Positions 5,900 to 11,832 of a DNA stretch of 11,832 bases are shown piece by piece; position 1 is the first letter of the stretch; each line of letters starts with the position of its first letter. A program made the position numbers and the translations under genes. Source of the DNA: a bacterium (lineage in GTDB: Bacteria; Bipolaricaulota; Bipolaricaulia; UBA7950; UBA9294); contig DAOVHV010000017.1 in the NCBI GenBank assembly GCA_030671645.1, positions 1 through 11,832 on the forward strand. The letters run 5' to 3'. The notes under the pieces were generated by a model. It was not told the DNA's origin. It saw only the letters and a list, made by a program, of their open reading frames with translations, and did no database searches.

Positions 5900-6140
5900 A
5901 ACGCTCGTCCTTTGTTCCCTGGTGCCTGTCCTCTACCTGTTGTGGCGCGGGCCCACGGCATGGGATCGTCTGCTTGCCTACAACACCGCCTCCAATCGGA
6001 TTGTCATTGTGGTATGCCTTGTCGCAGTGGCAACTCGCGAGACGATTTACCTGGATGTCGCCATCGGATACGCGGCTTTGAGCTTCCTCGGGGTGGTTAT
6101 CATTTCCCGATTCCTCGAGCGCGGAGGAGGGCACCGATGA
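5886..6140 (+). CDS. mrpF: Mrp/Mnh cation antiporter subunit F (MbhB-like)
   Basis: The product is 84 residues, close to the usual 85-95. It is a small three-helix membrane subunit of the antiporter. The conserved first loop is present: WRGPTAWDRLLAYNTASNR (family pattern GPT..DR..A.....), followed by VIVVCLVAVATRETIYLDVAIGYAALSFLGVVIISRFLERGG. The start is GTG at 5886, preceded by a GA-rich SD (GAGGGGGA, 5873-5880). An ATG at 5811 in the same frame would add 25 unrelated residues lying inside mrpE. The stop TGA at 6138-6140 overlaps the mrpG ATG (ATGA). Confidence 0.92.
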   Translation: MEIVETLVLCSLVPVLYLLWRGPTAWDRLLAYNTASNRIVIVVCLVAVATRETIYLDVAIGYAALSFLGVVIISRFLERGGGHR

Positions 6141-6430
6141 CGATCGCGGCCTACGTCCTCATGGGGTTGGGAGTCGGTTTCGTGTTCGTCGGATCGCTGG
6201 GTATGCTGCGCTTTCGCGACGTCTATTCACGGCTACAAGCCAGCGGCGTCTCGGACAACGGCGGTCTAGGACTAATACTCATCGGACTCATCCTGCATTC
6301 GGGGTGGGACCGTCACGACATCACGCTGCTCCTCCTCCTCCTCCTTATGCTCATCACCAATCCCATCGTGACGCACAGCGTGGCTCGCAGTGCTTTCGTG
6401 CAGCGCCACCGAGAGGAAGGAGAACGATGA
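6137..6430 (+). CDS. mrpG: Mrp/Mnh cation antiporter subunit G (MbhC-like)
   Basis: The product is 97 residues, as expected for MrpG, a small three-helix membrane subunit. The family motif GSLGMLRFRDVYSRLQASGVSDNGG (about 17-41) matches the usual G.lGllRlpD.y.RlHA.t...t.G, with glutamine and serine where His and Thr are more usual. The third helix is a run of leucines (TLLLLLLLML) followed by ITNPIVTHSVARSA, again typical. The ATG at 6137 is preceded by GCGGAGGAGGG and overlaps the mrpF stop as ATGA; the same ATGA junction links it to the next gene at 6427. Confidence 0.92.
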   Translation: MTIAAYVLMGLGVGFVFVGSLGMLRFRDVYSRLQASGVSDNGGLGLILIGLILHSGWDRHDITLLLLLLLMLITNPIVTHSVARSAFVQRHREEGER

Positions 6431-7227
6431 TTGCACGTTGGATTCTCCTGGCGCTTCTCCCGGTTGTGGCAGGCATTGCTCTGACTCAGTCACGGCGGTT
6501 GTCCGCAATCATTGGAATGGGATTGTTCAGCTTCATACTGGCGGCAGTCTACGTGCTAATGCATGCTCCCGACGTAGCCATCACCGAGGCCACCATCGGC
6601 GCGGCCCTTGTAACCGCCATCTATGTGCTGGCCATTCGTAGAACGGGGCGGTTGATCGTGGTTGCCGACGAAGTCCCCAGCCTGATGGCACGTGAAGGCG
6701 ACCACATCACCGGGCTGGAATACGAAATCCTGGAAGGCTTCGCACGAGAGATCGGATTGGATTTGTCGGTTCGCTTTGTTCCGTTGCGACGCGTGCGCTG
6801 GTTGATCGCCCACCATGAGGCCGACATGGGGGCAGGCGGGATCATTCATCTTGCCGATGTCGAAGGCAGCCTATGCGCCACGCCCGCTCATCTAACAACA
6901 GCTGTTTATGCGTTTCCCACGGGAAAGACGCCGATCGAACCTCCCGACAACGCACCCGACTATGAAGGATATTTCTCGGAGTTGGCGTCCCATTGCCAGA
7001 ACGGCACGCTATCGACTGTAGCCACTTCGCTCGATTTGGCACGCGTCCTCGCCCTTGGCCGTACCGGAGCTTCGCTGGGGGAACTCGACCGAGTCGATGG
7101 TGCTTTCGGGTATGCATTCTTGGTCGCGAAACGCCGGACGGAGTTACAAAAGGACTACGTCGATTACCTGCATCGATTGCGTGCCTCCGGCCGGTTGGAC
7201 GACATGATCGGGCGGTATTTCTCATGA
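6427..7227 (+). CDS. MbhD-type antiporter subunit fused to a family-3 solute-binding domain
   Basis: The product is 266 residues, far longer than the roughly 80-100 of a stand-alone MbhD subunit (DUF4040). Residues 1-71 are a typical MbhD/MrpA-C-terminal unit: three helices (about 4-20, 27-46, 52-70) with the signature FSFILAAVYVLMHAPDVAIT followed by EATIGAALVTA. From about residue 75 the protein becomes soluble and reads like a periplasmic binding protein of the SBP_bac_3/MltF type: RLIVVADEVPSLM as first strand; GLEYEILEGFAREIGLDLSVRFVP; then EADMGAGGIIHLADVEGSL (usual pattern GKADL..AGLT.T..R). Near the end come GAFGYAFLVAKRRTEL and YLHRLRASGRLDDMIGRYF, matching the family's C-terminal ending (aWAv.k...L......l...G.l..l..ky). 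No frameshift or stop is seen, so the fusion is real in this sequence. ATGA overlaps join it to mrpG and to the next gene. Ligand is unknown. The fold assignment of the C-terminal domain is by pattern only. Confidence 0.8.
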   Translation: MIARWILLALLPVVAGIALTQSRRLSAIIGMGLFSFILAAVYVLMHAPDVAITEATIGAALVTAIYVLAIRRTGRLIVVADEVPSLMAREGDHITGLEYEILEGFAREIGLDLSVRFVPLRRVRWLIAHHEADMGAGGIIHLADVEGSLCATPAHLTTAVYAFPTGKTPIEPPDNAPDYEGYFSELASHCQNGTLSTVATSLDLARVLALGRTGASLGELDRVDGAFGYAFLVAKRRTELQKDYVDYLHRLRASGRLDDMIGRYFS

Positions 7228-7928
7228 ACAAGCGTCGGATTCGAACCATCCTTGCGGTAGGGATCATCGCCACCTTTGCAACACTGGTGGCGCTCACTTT
7301 CGTGAGCAACTATCCTGTCCCGGCGGATTCGCAGCAATATCTCGCCCGCCCGCTGGGAGAGACGGGAGCATCCAATCGAGTCGCCGGCATCTACTTGAAC
7401 TATCGGCTGCTGGATACGCTGCTTGAGGTGCTCGTTTTTTCGGTGGCTGTCTTGGGAGTACGTCATTACCTTCAGCAATCCGAAGGCATGAGCCTTCCCG
7501 CCTTGTCCGAGTCGGAAGTGGTTCAAACAGCTGTGGGCTTTCTCAGCCCGCTGGCCTTACTCCTCTGCACATTCTTCGCAATCTTCGGACACATCTCGCC
7601 CGGCGGCGGATTCGCTGCCGGTGTGATCGCCGCCAGCGGCTTGCTGTACATGGCCATCGCCCATGGTATGAAAGCAATGGAGGCGCGACTGAACCCCGAC
7701 CGATTGGCCTTGGCAGAGAAGGCGACCCTGCTGATCTTGTTGGCTTTCGTTCTCTCTCCCGTCGCAATCGGGAGAGTACCACTCACAGATCTGCTTCCCA
7801 AAGGCACGCCGGGCCAGTTGCTCAGCGGTGGGTCGATTCTCATCTACAACATTCTTATCGCGATGAAGGTGTTCGTCGGCGCTTGGGCCGTGATAGCGGT
7901 GTTTGCACAGCATCGAGGAGAACTCTAA
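7224..7928 (+). CDS. mrpB: MbhE-like domain fused to Mrp/Mnh antiporter subunit B
   Basis: The product is 234 residues, versus about 140 for plain MrpB. Residues 1-80 match the MbhE-type segment that in Mrp systems is the end of MrpA: a first helix (about 6-28), then LGETGASNRVAGIYLNYRLLDTLLEVLVFSVAVLG (family pattern G.eTGa.N.VtaIll.fR..DTlgE..vl). Residues about 98-230 are the MnhB domain with four helices and the hallmark FFAIFGHISPGGGFAAGVIA (starting at 118). It is a membrane subunit of the antiporter. The ATG at 7224 overlaps the previous stop (ATGA); the longer frame upstream is only a shadow inside that gene. The stop TAA (7926-7928) overlaps the mrpC ATG. Carrying the MbhE part here replaces the missing end of MrpA. 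Confidence 0.9.
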   Translation: MNKRRIRTILAVGIIATFATLVALTFVSNYPVPADSQQYLARPLGETGASNRVAGIYLNYRLLDTLLEVLVFSVAVLGVRHYLQQSEGMSLPALSESEVVQTAVGFLSPLALLLCTFFAIFGHISPGGGFAAGVIAASGLLYMAIAHGMKAMEARLNPDRLALAEKATLLILLAFVLSPVAIGRVPLTDLLPKGTPGQLLSGGSILIYNILIAMKVFVGAWAVIAVFAQHRGEL

Positions 7929-8293
7929 TGGCGGCAATCGTAGCCTTCATGCTATTTGGCTTGGGCATCCTGGTGTTGGTCCTCCGCCGCGATCTCGTTA
8001 TCAAGTTGCTTGCGCTCGGCTTGGTCAATGCCGCCTCCATCTTGTTCTTCGTTTCGATCGGAGATCGTCCTGGAGCCAGAGCCCCTATCCAACTCCCAGG
8101 CGAAATTGCAGTTCTGGCCGATCCGTTGCCTCAGGCCCTCGTCTTGTCCGCCATCGTCGTCAACTTCGCAATCCTGGCGTTGGCGCTGGTGTTCGTCATG
8201 ATCTTGGTGGAGCGATACCACACCACGGATTCCACCCGCATCGAGCAGGAAATAGCACGAGAAATCGATGAGGAGGAGACGCCGTGTCCTTGA
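7928..8293 (+). CDS. mrpC: Mrp/Mnh cation antiporter subunit C (NuoK/MbhG-like)
   Basis: The product is 121 residues, within the usual 110-125. It is a three-helix membrane subunit homologous to NuoK of complex I. Helix 1 is about 2-20, helix 2 about 24-44 (LVIKLLALGLVNAASILFFV), and helix 3 follows the signature DPLPQALVLSAIVVNFAILA, which closely matches the family's DPLPQALVLTAIVI. Its conserved region carries the acidic and proline residues typical of the group. The C-terminal tail is rich in Glu and Asp. The ATG at 7928 overlaps the previous TAA by one base; mrpD starts within its last codons (10-bp overlap). Confidence 0.93.
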   Translation: MAAIVAFMLFGLGILVLVLRRDLVIKLLALGLVNAASILFFVSIGDRPGARAPIQLPGEIAVLADPLPQALVLSAIVVNFAILALALVFVMILVERYHTTDSTRIEQEIAREIDEEETPCP

Positions 8294-9825
8294 TCCTGCT
8301 GCCGCTTCTTCGCTTCGTGTTCGCCATCCTGTCGATTTCGTTCGCTCGAGCGCGAAAGCCGTTCACGATTCTCTCGCATCTGATCGACACGGTCTTACTG
8401 ACTCAACTTGTCCTGACATTGACGCGGGGAACTCCCGAACTGATTACCGTAGGAGGGGCCCCTGCCGGAATCGGCATCTCTCTGATCGGCGATCAAATCG
8501 GCCTAACCTTCGCCGTTCTCGCCTGGATCCTGAGCGTTGCGGTTTCCGCCTATACCTGGCAGGATCAACTGCGCCCCTATTTCTTCCTGCTGCTGAATCT
8601 GCTGATCGGCGCCTGTTATGCCCTCTCGTTTACAACAGATCTGTTCAACGCCTATTTGCTGTTTGAGCTATCGACGCTGGTCAGCTTCCTGCTTGTCGGA
8701 TACCAACGGCAGCCTCGCCAGATCTGGGCCAGTCTGCACTACCTCGTGCTTTCGTCACTGGGAATGAGCATGTTCTTGTTGGGCATCGGCGTTGTTTATG
8801 CCCATTGCGGCTGCCTCGACTTGACCGAGTTAAAGACACTGATCAGTGCATCTCCCAGTGAACCCTGGATGCTGTTAGCTGGATCTCTGCTGGTCGCCGG
8901 CATCGCTGTGAAGGCGGGGGTGTTCATATTCTCACTATGGTTGCCCGCGGCGCATGCCCGTGCCATGCCCGCTGTCTCGGCCCTGTTGTCCGGCCTGGTC
9001 ATCAAGATGGGCGTAGTGGGATTGTTCCGGCTGGCCGACGTCTTCCCGATTCACCTGCTACTCATCGTGTTGGGTGCAATCACCGGAATCCTCGGCATCA
9101 TCTATGCCCTCAATGCCCGTGACATCAAGGAACTGCTCGCCTTCCATACACTTTCTCAGATCGGCTACATCCTGATCGGATTCGGCGCGGCTACAGAAGT
9201 GGCTCGTCTTGGCGCACTGAGTTATGAAGTGGCCCATGGTTTGTTCAAGGCCTTGCTGTTCCTAACCATCGGCGAGGCAGCAGCGCGTGCCGGGGGCTCC
9301 CATTTGAATACTCTCATCGAGAACAAGCGAAACATCCCAAGAGGCACGCGCATTGCCCTGATCATTGGCGTGCTCGGAATCATCGGGCTTCCGCCATTGG
9401 CTGGTTTCGATGCCAAAGCGATCCTTGAAGACGGATTGCCCACGATGGTCCTGCGCCTCATCATGCTCCTCATCTCGGTTGGAACGGTCATGTCATTCGC
9501 TAAGCTGACTCCGATGTTGTTCTCACGATCCACGTGCCGAACGAACCGCAGCCGGATCCTGTCCTATGCTTGGTTGGGAGGCGGTATCATCCTGTTCTGG
9601 CCGCTGTCATTGCTCCTGGTTTCGCCCGCCATCAACCTCCATGCTTTGAGCGTTCCGCACATTGCGGAAGCCCTCGTTGTCATTGTCGTCGGAGGCGCGC
9701 TGTATCTCTTGATCCGAAAGAAGCCGTTCCGGCTACCTCAGGGGTTTTTCCGTCTCGAGCAGAGTCCTCTGATCATTCTTGTCGGTTTCTTCTTGGTGTA
9801 CGCGCTGATCGCCCTCGGACGATAG
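8284..9825 (+). CDS. mrpD: Mrp/Mnh cation antiporter subunit D (NuoN/NuoM/MbhH-like proton channel)
   Basis: The product is 513 residues with about 14 hydrophobic helices. This is the large ion-translocating subunit related to NuoL/M/N. The key membrane charges of the family can be picked out: Glu128 in NAYLLFELSTLVSF (TM5), Lys210 in GIAVKAGVFIFSLWLP (TM7), Lys241 in SALLSGLVIKMGVVGLFR (TM8), His319/Lys322 in VAHGLFKALLFL, and Lys378 in GLPPLAGFDAKAI (TM12). The conserved ELLAFHTLSQIGYILIG is also present. The start is GTG at 8284, supported by the strong SD GAGGAGGAG just upstream; it overlaps mrpC by 10 bp. It is the only large antiporter-like subunit here because the NuoL-like part of MrpA is absent. 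It ends the operon, and a phosphatase gene follows after 39 bp. Confidence 0.95.
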   Translation: MSLILLPLLRFVFAILSISFARARKPFTILSHLIDTVLLTQLVLTLTRGTPELITVGGAPAGIGISLIGDQIGLTFAVLAWILSVAVSAYTWQDQLRPYFFLLLNLLIGACYALSFTTDLFNAYLLFELSTLVSFLLVGYQRQPRQIWASLHYLVLSSLGMSMFLLGIGVVYAHCGCLDLTELKTLISASPSEPWMLLAGSLLVAGIAVKAGVFIFSLWLPAAHARAMPAVSALLSGLVIKMGVVGLFRLADVFPIHLLLIVLGAITGILGIIYALNARDIKELLAFHTLSQIGYILIGFGAATEVARLGALSYEVAHGLFKALLFLTIGEAAARAGGSHLNTLIENKRNIPRGTRIALIIGVLGIIGLPPLAGFDAKAILEDGLPTMVLRLIMLLISVGTVMSFAKLTPMLFSRSTCRTNRSRILSYAWLGGGIILFWPLSLLLVSPAINLHALSVPHIAEALVVIVVGGALYLLIRKKPFRLPQGFFRLEQSPLIILVGFFLVYALIALGR

Positions 9826-9864
9826 ACGTATGAATTTGGGTCAGGATTGGGGTACGTTTCCGAT

Positions 9865-10680
9865 ATGAAACCATGGAATCTCAACGACTACGACGCTTTC
9901 TTCCTTGATGTCGACGGTGTGCTCGTGCACGACAGCCAGCCGATTGAGGGTGCTATGGAAGCGTTCCGCGCACTTCAATCTGCTGGTCAAGTACTCATCT
10001 TGACCAACAACTCCACCCGCTCGCGCCAACAGCATGCCGAACGCCTTTCCAGCCTGGGATTCAGCGTGCGTCCGAGCGAGGTCATTTCGTCTTCCTTCGT
10101 GGTCGCCAAAACCCTACGGGAGATGGTCGGCCCGACAGTCGTTTGGCCCGTAGGCGAAAGCGGTCTCGCTGAAGAACTGCTCGCGAGCGGACACCGAATC
10201 GCATCCAAGCCCGAAGGGGCACAATGGGTAGTCGCAGGTATGGATCGATCCATCGATTATCGGAAGCTGGCCGATGGCTTGCGCGCGCTGAATGCCGGAG
10301 CTCGTTTGGCGGCCACCAACCAAGACGGGACCTATCCTACCCCGGAAGGACCCATGCCGGGGGCAGGCGCCATCGTCGGCGCCCTGCGCGGCATGGGATT
10401 CGATCTCGACGTCAATGCCGGAAAGCCGGCAAGCACTTCCTATGACATCGCGATGGGTATGACAACGGCCGAGGTGGCTAGGATCTTAATGGTCGGCGAT
10501 CGACTGGAAACCGACATCCTCGGCGGCAACAAAAGCGGTTTAGATACTCTGCTGGTACTCACGGGCATTTCACGAGAACCAGAGATCGAGGAATTGGGAA
10601 TCCACCCAACATGGATCGCCGATTCCCTCGCCGCCATCATTGCCGGAGATGTCTCAGTTGGGAATCAATTCACAACATGA
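9865..10680 (+). CDS. HAD superfamily hydrolase, NagD-like (subfamily IIA) phosphatase
   Basis: The product is 271 residues from ATG 9865, the usual size for NagD/4-nitrophenylphosphatase/glycerol-phosphate phosphatase relatives. HAD motifs are complete: motif I FFLDVDGVLV with nucleophile Asp15 and acid Asp17; motif II ILTNNSTRS (Thr47-Asn48-Asn49); motif III GKPAS with Lys187; motif IV MVGDRLETDILGGNKSG with Asp212 and Asp217. The large cap domain between motifs II and III is the C2 type of subfamily IIA. It is a cytosolic Mg-dependent phosphatase of sugar or nucleotide phosphates; the substrate cannot be read from sequence. A TTG at 9847 in frame would add six residues but lacks a well-spaced SD; neither start has a clear one, so the start is uncertain. 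It lies between the antiporter operon and the ABC genes without an obvious link to either. Confidence 0.9.
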   Translation: MKPWNLNDYDAFFLDVDGVLVHDSQPIEGAMEAFRALQSAGQVLILTNNSTRSRQQHAERLSSLGFSVRPSEVISSSFVVAKTLREMVGPTVVWPVGESGLAEELLASGHRIASKPEGAQWVVAGMDRSIDYRKLADGLRALNAGARLAATNQDGTYPTPEGPMPGAGAIVGALRGMGFDLDVNAGKPASTSYDIAMGMTTAEVARILMVGDRLETDILGGNKSGLDTLLVLTGISREPEIEELGIHPTWIADSLAAIIAGDVSVGNQFTT

Positions 10681-10739
10681 GTTAGAGTTGGATCCTAACG
10701 AATGTGCCATCCCATGGAGCCAAGCCGAAGGGAGAAACC

Positions 10740-11663
10740 ATGACGGATGCCTTTATGATGAAGGTCAGCCGATTGACAAAACACTACGGTGAAACGCGTG
10801 CCGTTGACGGCATCTCGTTTACGGTCCCAAATGCTTCCGTGTTCACCATTCTCGGTCCCAACGGTGCCGGCAAGACGACGACGTTGGAAATGCTGGAGGG
10901 CATTCGCGAACCGGATTCCGGCGAGATCGAGATTTTCGGGGCGCGATTGAAGCGAATCACCCGGTCGGTGAAGCAACGAATGGGCGTTCTTCTTCAGAAT
11001 GGTGGGTTCGAGCCCTATCTCAAGGTCCATGAAATCCTGCAATTGTTCTCTTCGTTTTTTCAAAGCAGTCTGCCCGTGGATGAAGTCCTGGAAAGGGTTG
11101 CATTGTCCGAGAAGTCCAAAGCGCTTGTTAGAACGTTGTCCGGCGGTCAAAAGCAGCGGCTGGCCATCGGTGCCGCTCTCATCAACGATCCCGACTTAAT
11201 CTTTCTCGACGAGCCGACCACAGGTCTCGATCCACAGGCACGCCGGAATATCTGGGATATCGTGTCCGGCCTGAAAGCTCGTGGCAAGACAATCATTCTC
11301 ACCACGCACTACATGGAAGAAGCCGAAGCTCTGTCCGACGAAGTCTGCATCATGGATTACGGGAAGATCATCGCACAGGGTACTCCAAAGAGTCTCACCG
11401 ACGATCTTGGCGAAGAAACCCTGATTGAATTCCATGGAGAAGACGTGTCCTCTCAGGCGTTGGATCAACTGCAGCGCTGCTGCAAGGCAACGCGTAGTGA
11501 CCAGATGATGATCACAATGGAAACCGAACATCTTGCTGAGACGATGGAATCGTTGTTTGCGTGGTCGCGCGAGCATGACATCAAACTGCACGACTTGACG
11601 GTTCGGCAACCTAATCTTGAAGACGTTTTCCTCGCACTGACCGGAAGGAGGTTGCGCGAGTGA
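10740..11663 (+). CDS. ABC-2 type transporter ATP-binding protein
   Basis: The product is 307 residues, typical of drug/antibiotic-type exporter ATPases with a C-terminal extension. Nucleotide-binding motifs are intact: Walker A GPNGAGKTT (39-47), Q-loop LLQNGG (Gln86), signature LSGGQKQRLA (133-142), Walker B LIFLDEPTTGLD (153-164), and the switch histidine TTHYMEEAE (His190). The region after about 220 resembles the DUF4162-type tail, and the ending VRQPNLEDVFLALTGRRLRE is characteristic of this group. It powers the permease encoded next, at the cytosolic membrane face. The ATG at 10740 is chosen for the SD GGGAG about 5 nt upstream; an ATG at 10704 in frame lacks one. Its stop overlaps the permease start (GTGA). 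The substrate is unknown. Confidence 0.94.
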   Translation: MTDAFMMKVSRLTKHYGETRAVDGISFTVPNASVFTILGPNGAGKTTTLEMLEGIREPDSGEIEIFGARLKRITRSVKQRMGVLLQNGGFEPYLKVHEILQLFSSFFQSSLPVDEVLERVALSEKSKALVRTLSGGQKQRLAIGAALINDPDLIFLDEPTTGLDPQARRNIWDIVSGLKARGKTIILTTHYMEEAEALSDEVCIMDYGKIIAQGTPKSLTDDLGEETLIEFHGEDVSSQALDQLQRCCKATRSDQMMITMETEHLAETMESLFAWSREHDIKLHDLTVRQPNLEDVFLALTGRRLRE

Positions 11664-11832
11664 AAGATATCCTCTTCATCGCCAGAGCCCACATCGCGAC
11701 CGCCCTGCGCGAGCGCGTGACCTTGTTTTGGTTCCTCATCTTCCCCGTCTTTCTTCTGACGATTCTCACACTGATCTTCGGTCAAATCGGACAAGAGGGC
11801 GAGATCAGTTTCGACATTACACTGATCAACCA
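11660..11832 (+). CDS. ABC-2 type transporter permease, N-terminal part (truncated by window edge)
   Basis: GTG at 11660 overlaps the ATPase stop as GTGA and has the SD GGAAGGAGG 9 nt upstream. The frame stays open to the right edge, giving 57 residues. The product starts with an amphipathic segment VKDILFIARAHIATALRERV, then a strongly hydrophobic helix (about 21-41, LFWFLIFPVFLLTILTLIFG), then a polar stretch QEGEISFDITLIN. This is the standard beginning of ABC-2 exporter permeases: an elbow helix (often with ..lRer..lfw.l.fP), TM1, then a large outer loop. Together with the upstream ATPase it should form an exporter; substrate unknown. Confidence 0.85.
   Translation, partial: MKDILFIARAHIATALRERVTLFWFLIFPVFLLTILTLIFGQIGQEGEISFDITLIN

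Noticed and set aside
10681..10739. Hairpin GTTAG...CTAAC or promoter in the gap before the ABC ATPase gene.
   Set aside because: The stem is 5 bp with a 9-nt loop and no T-run. The best -35 (TTCACA) has no acceptable -10 at the right distance.

Overview
The window is bacterial chromosomal DNA of moderately high GC. It is gene-dense, with short gaps, many 4-14 bp gene overlaps and clear Shine-Dalgarno (SD) sites before GTG, TTG and ATG starts. There are no rRNA or tRNA genes, no insertion sequences and no phage genes. The ATP-synthase epsilon subunit, FabF, PheS and an M24 peptidase are housekeeping genes in an order I do not recognise from model organisms. The Mrp/Mbh-type cation antiporter resembles those of anaerobic or thermophilic lineages. 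I cannot place the organism from sequence alone; a deep-branching anaerobe (for example Thermotogota- or Bipolaricaulota-like) is only a guess.

Layout. (1) 1-1931, plus strand: the 3' end of deoC, then an F1 epsilon subunit (atpC), then fabF, with atpC and fabF overlapping by 8 bp. (2) 1954-2964, minus strand: pheS, convergent with fabF and without pheT beside it. It has a near-consensus promoter placed so close to its ATG that the mRNA should be leaderless. (3) 2965-3303: a divergent intergenic region holding seven tandem 22-bp units, of which the seventh is diverged, plus a further degenerate remnant. The pheS promoter lies on one side and the peptidase gene on the other. (4) 3304-5344, plus strand: an M24 (Xaa-Pro type) peptidase overlapping by 8 bp a TTG-initiated lipoprotein with a PKD domain and a concanavalin/LamG-like beta-sandwich. 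(5) 5411-9825, plus strand: a seven-gene membrane antiporter operon in the order MrpE, F, G, MbhD-like, MbhE-MrpB, C, D. (6) 9865-10680: a NagD-family HAD phosphatase. (7) 10740-11832: an ABC-2 type exporter ATPase and the start of its permease, cut by the window edge.

The antiporter operon is the most unusual part. Its order matches the MbhA-H sodium/proton module of archaeal membrane-bound hydrogenase, but no hydrogenase genes follow. The large NuoL/ND5-like half of MrpA is absent, leaving MrpD as the only proton-channel-type subunit. The MbhD-like subunit carries an extra C-terminal domain of about 190 residues that reads as a family-3 solute-binding protein. This suggests an antiporter whose membrane arm carries a small-molecule sensor or binding module. 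The second unusual element is the 22-bp repeat array, whose units form hairpins on the plus strand and lie about two helical turns apart.
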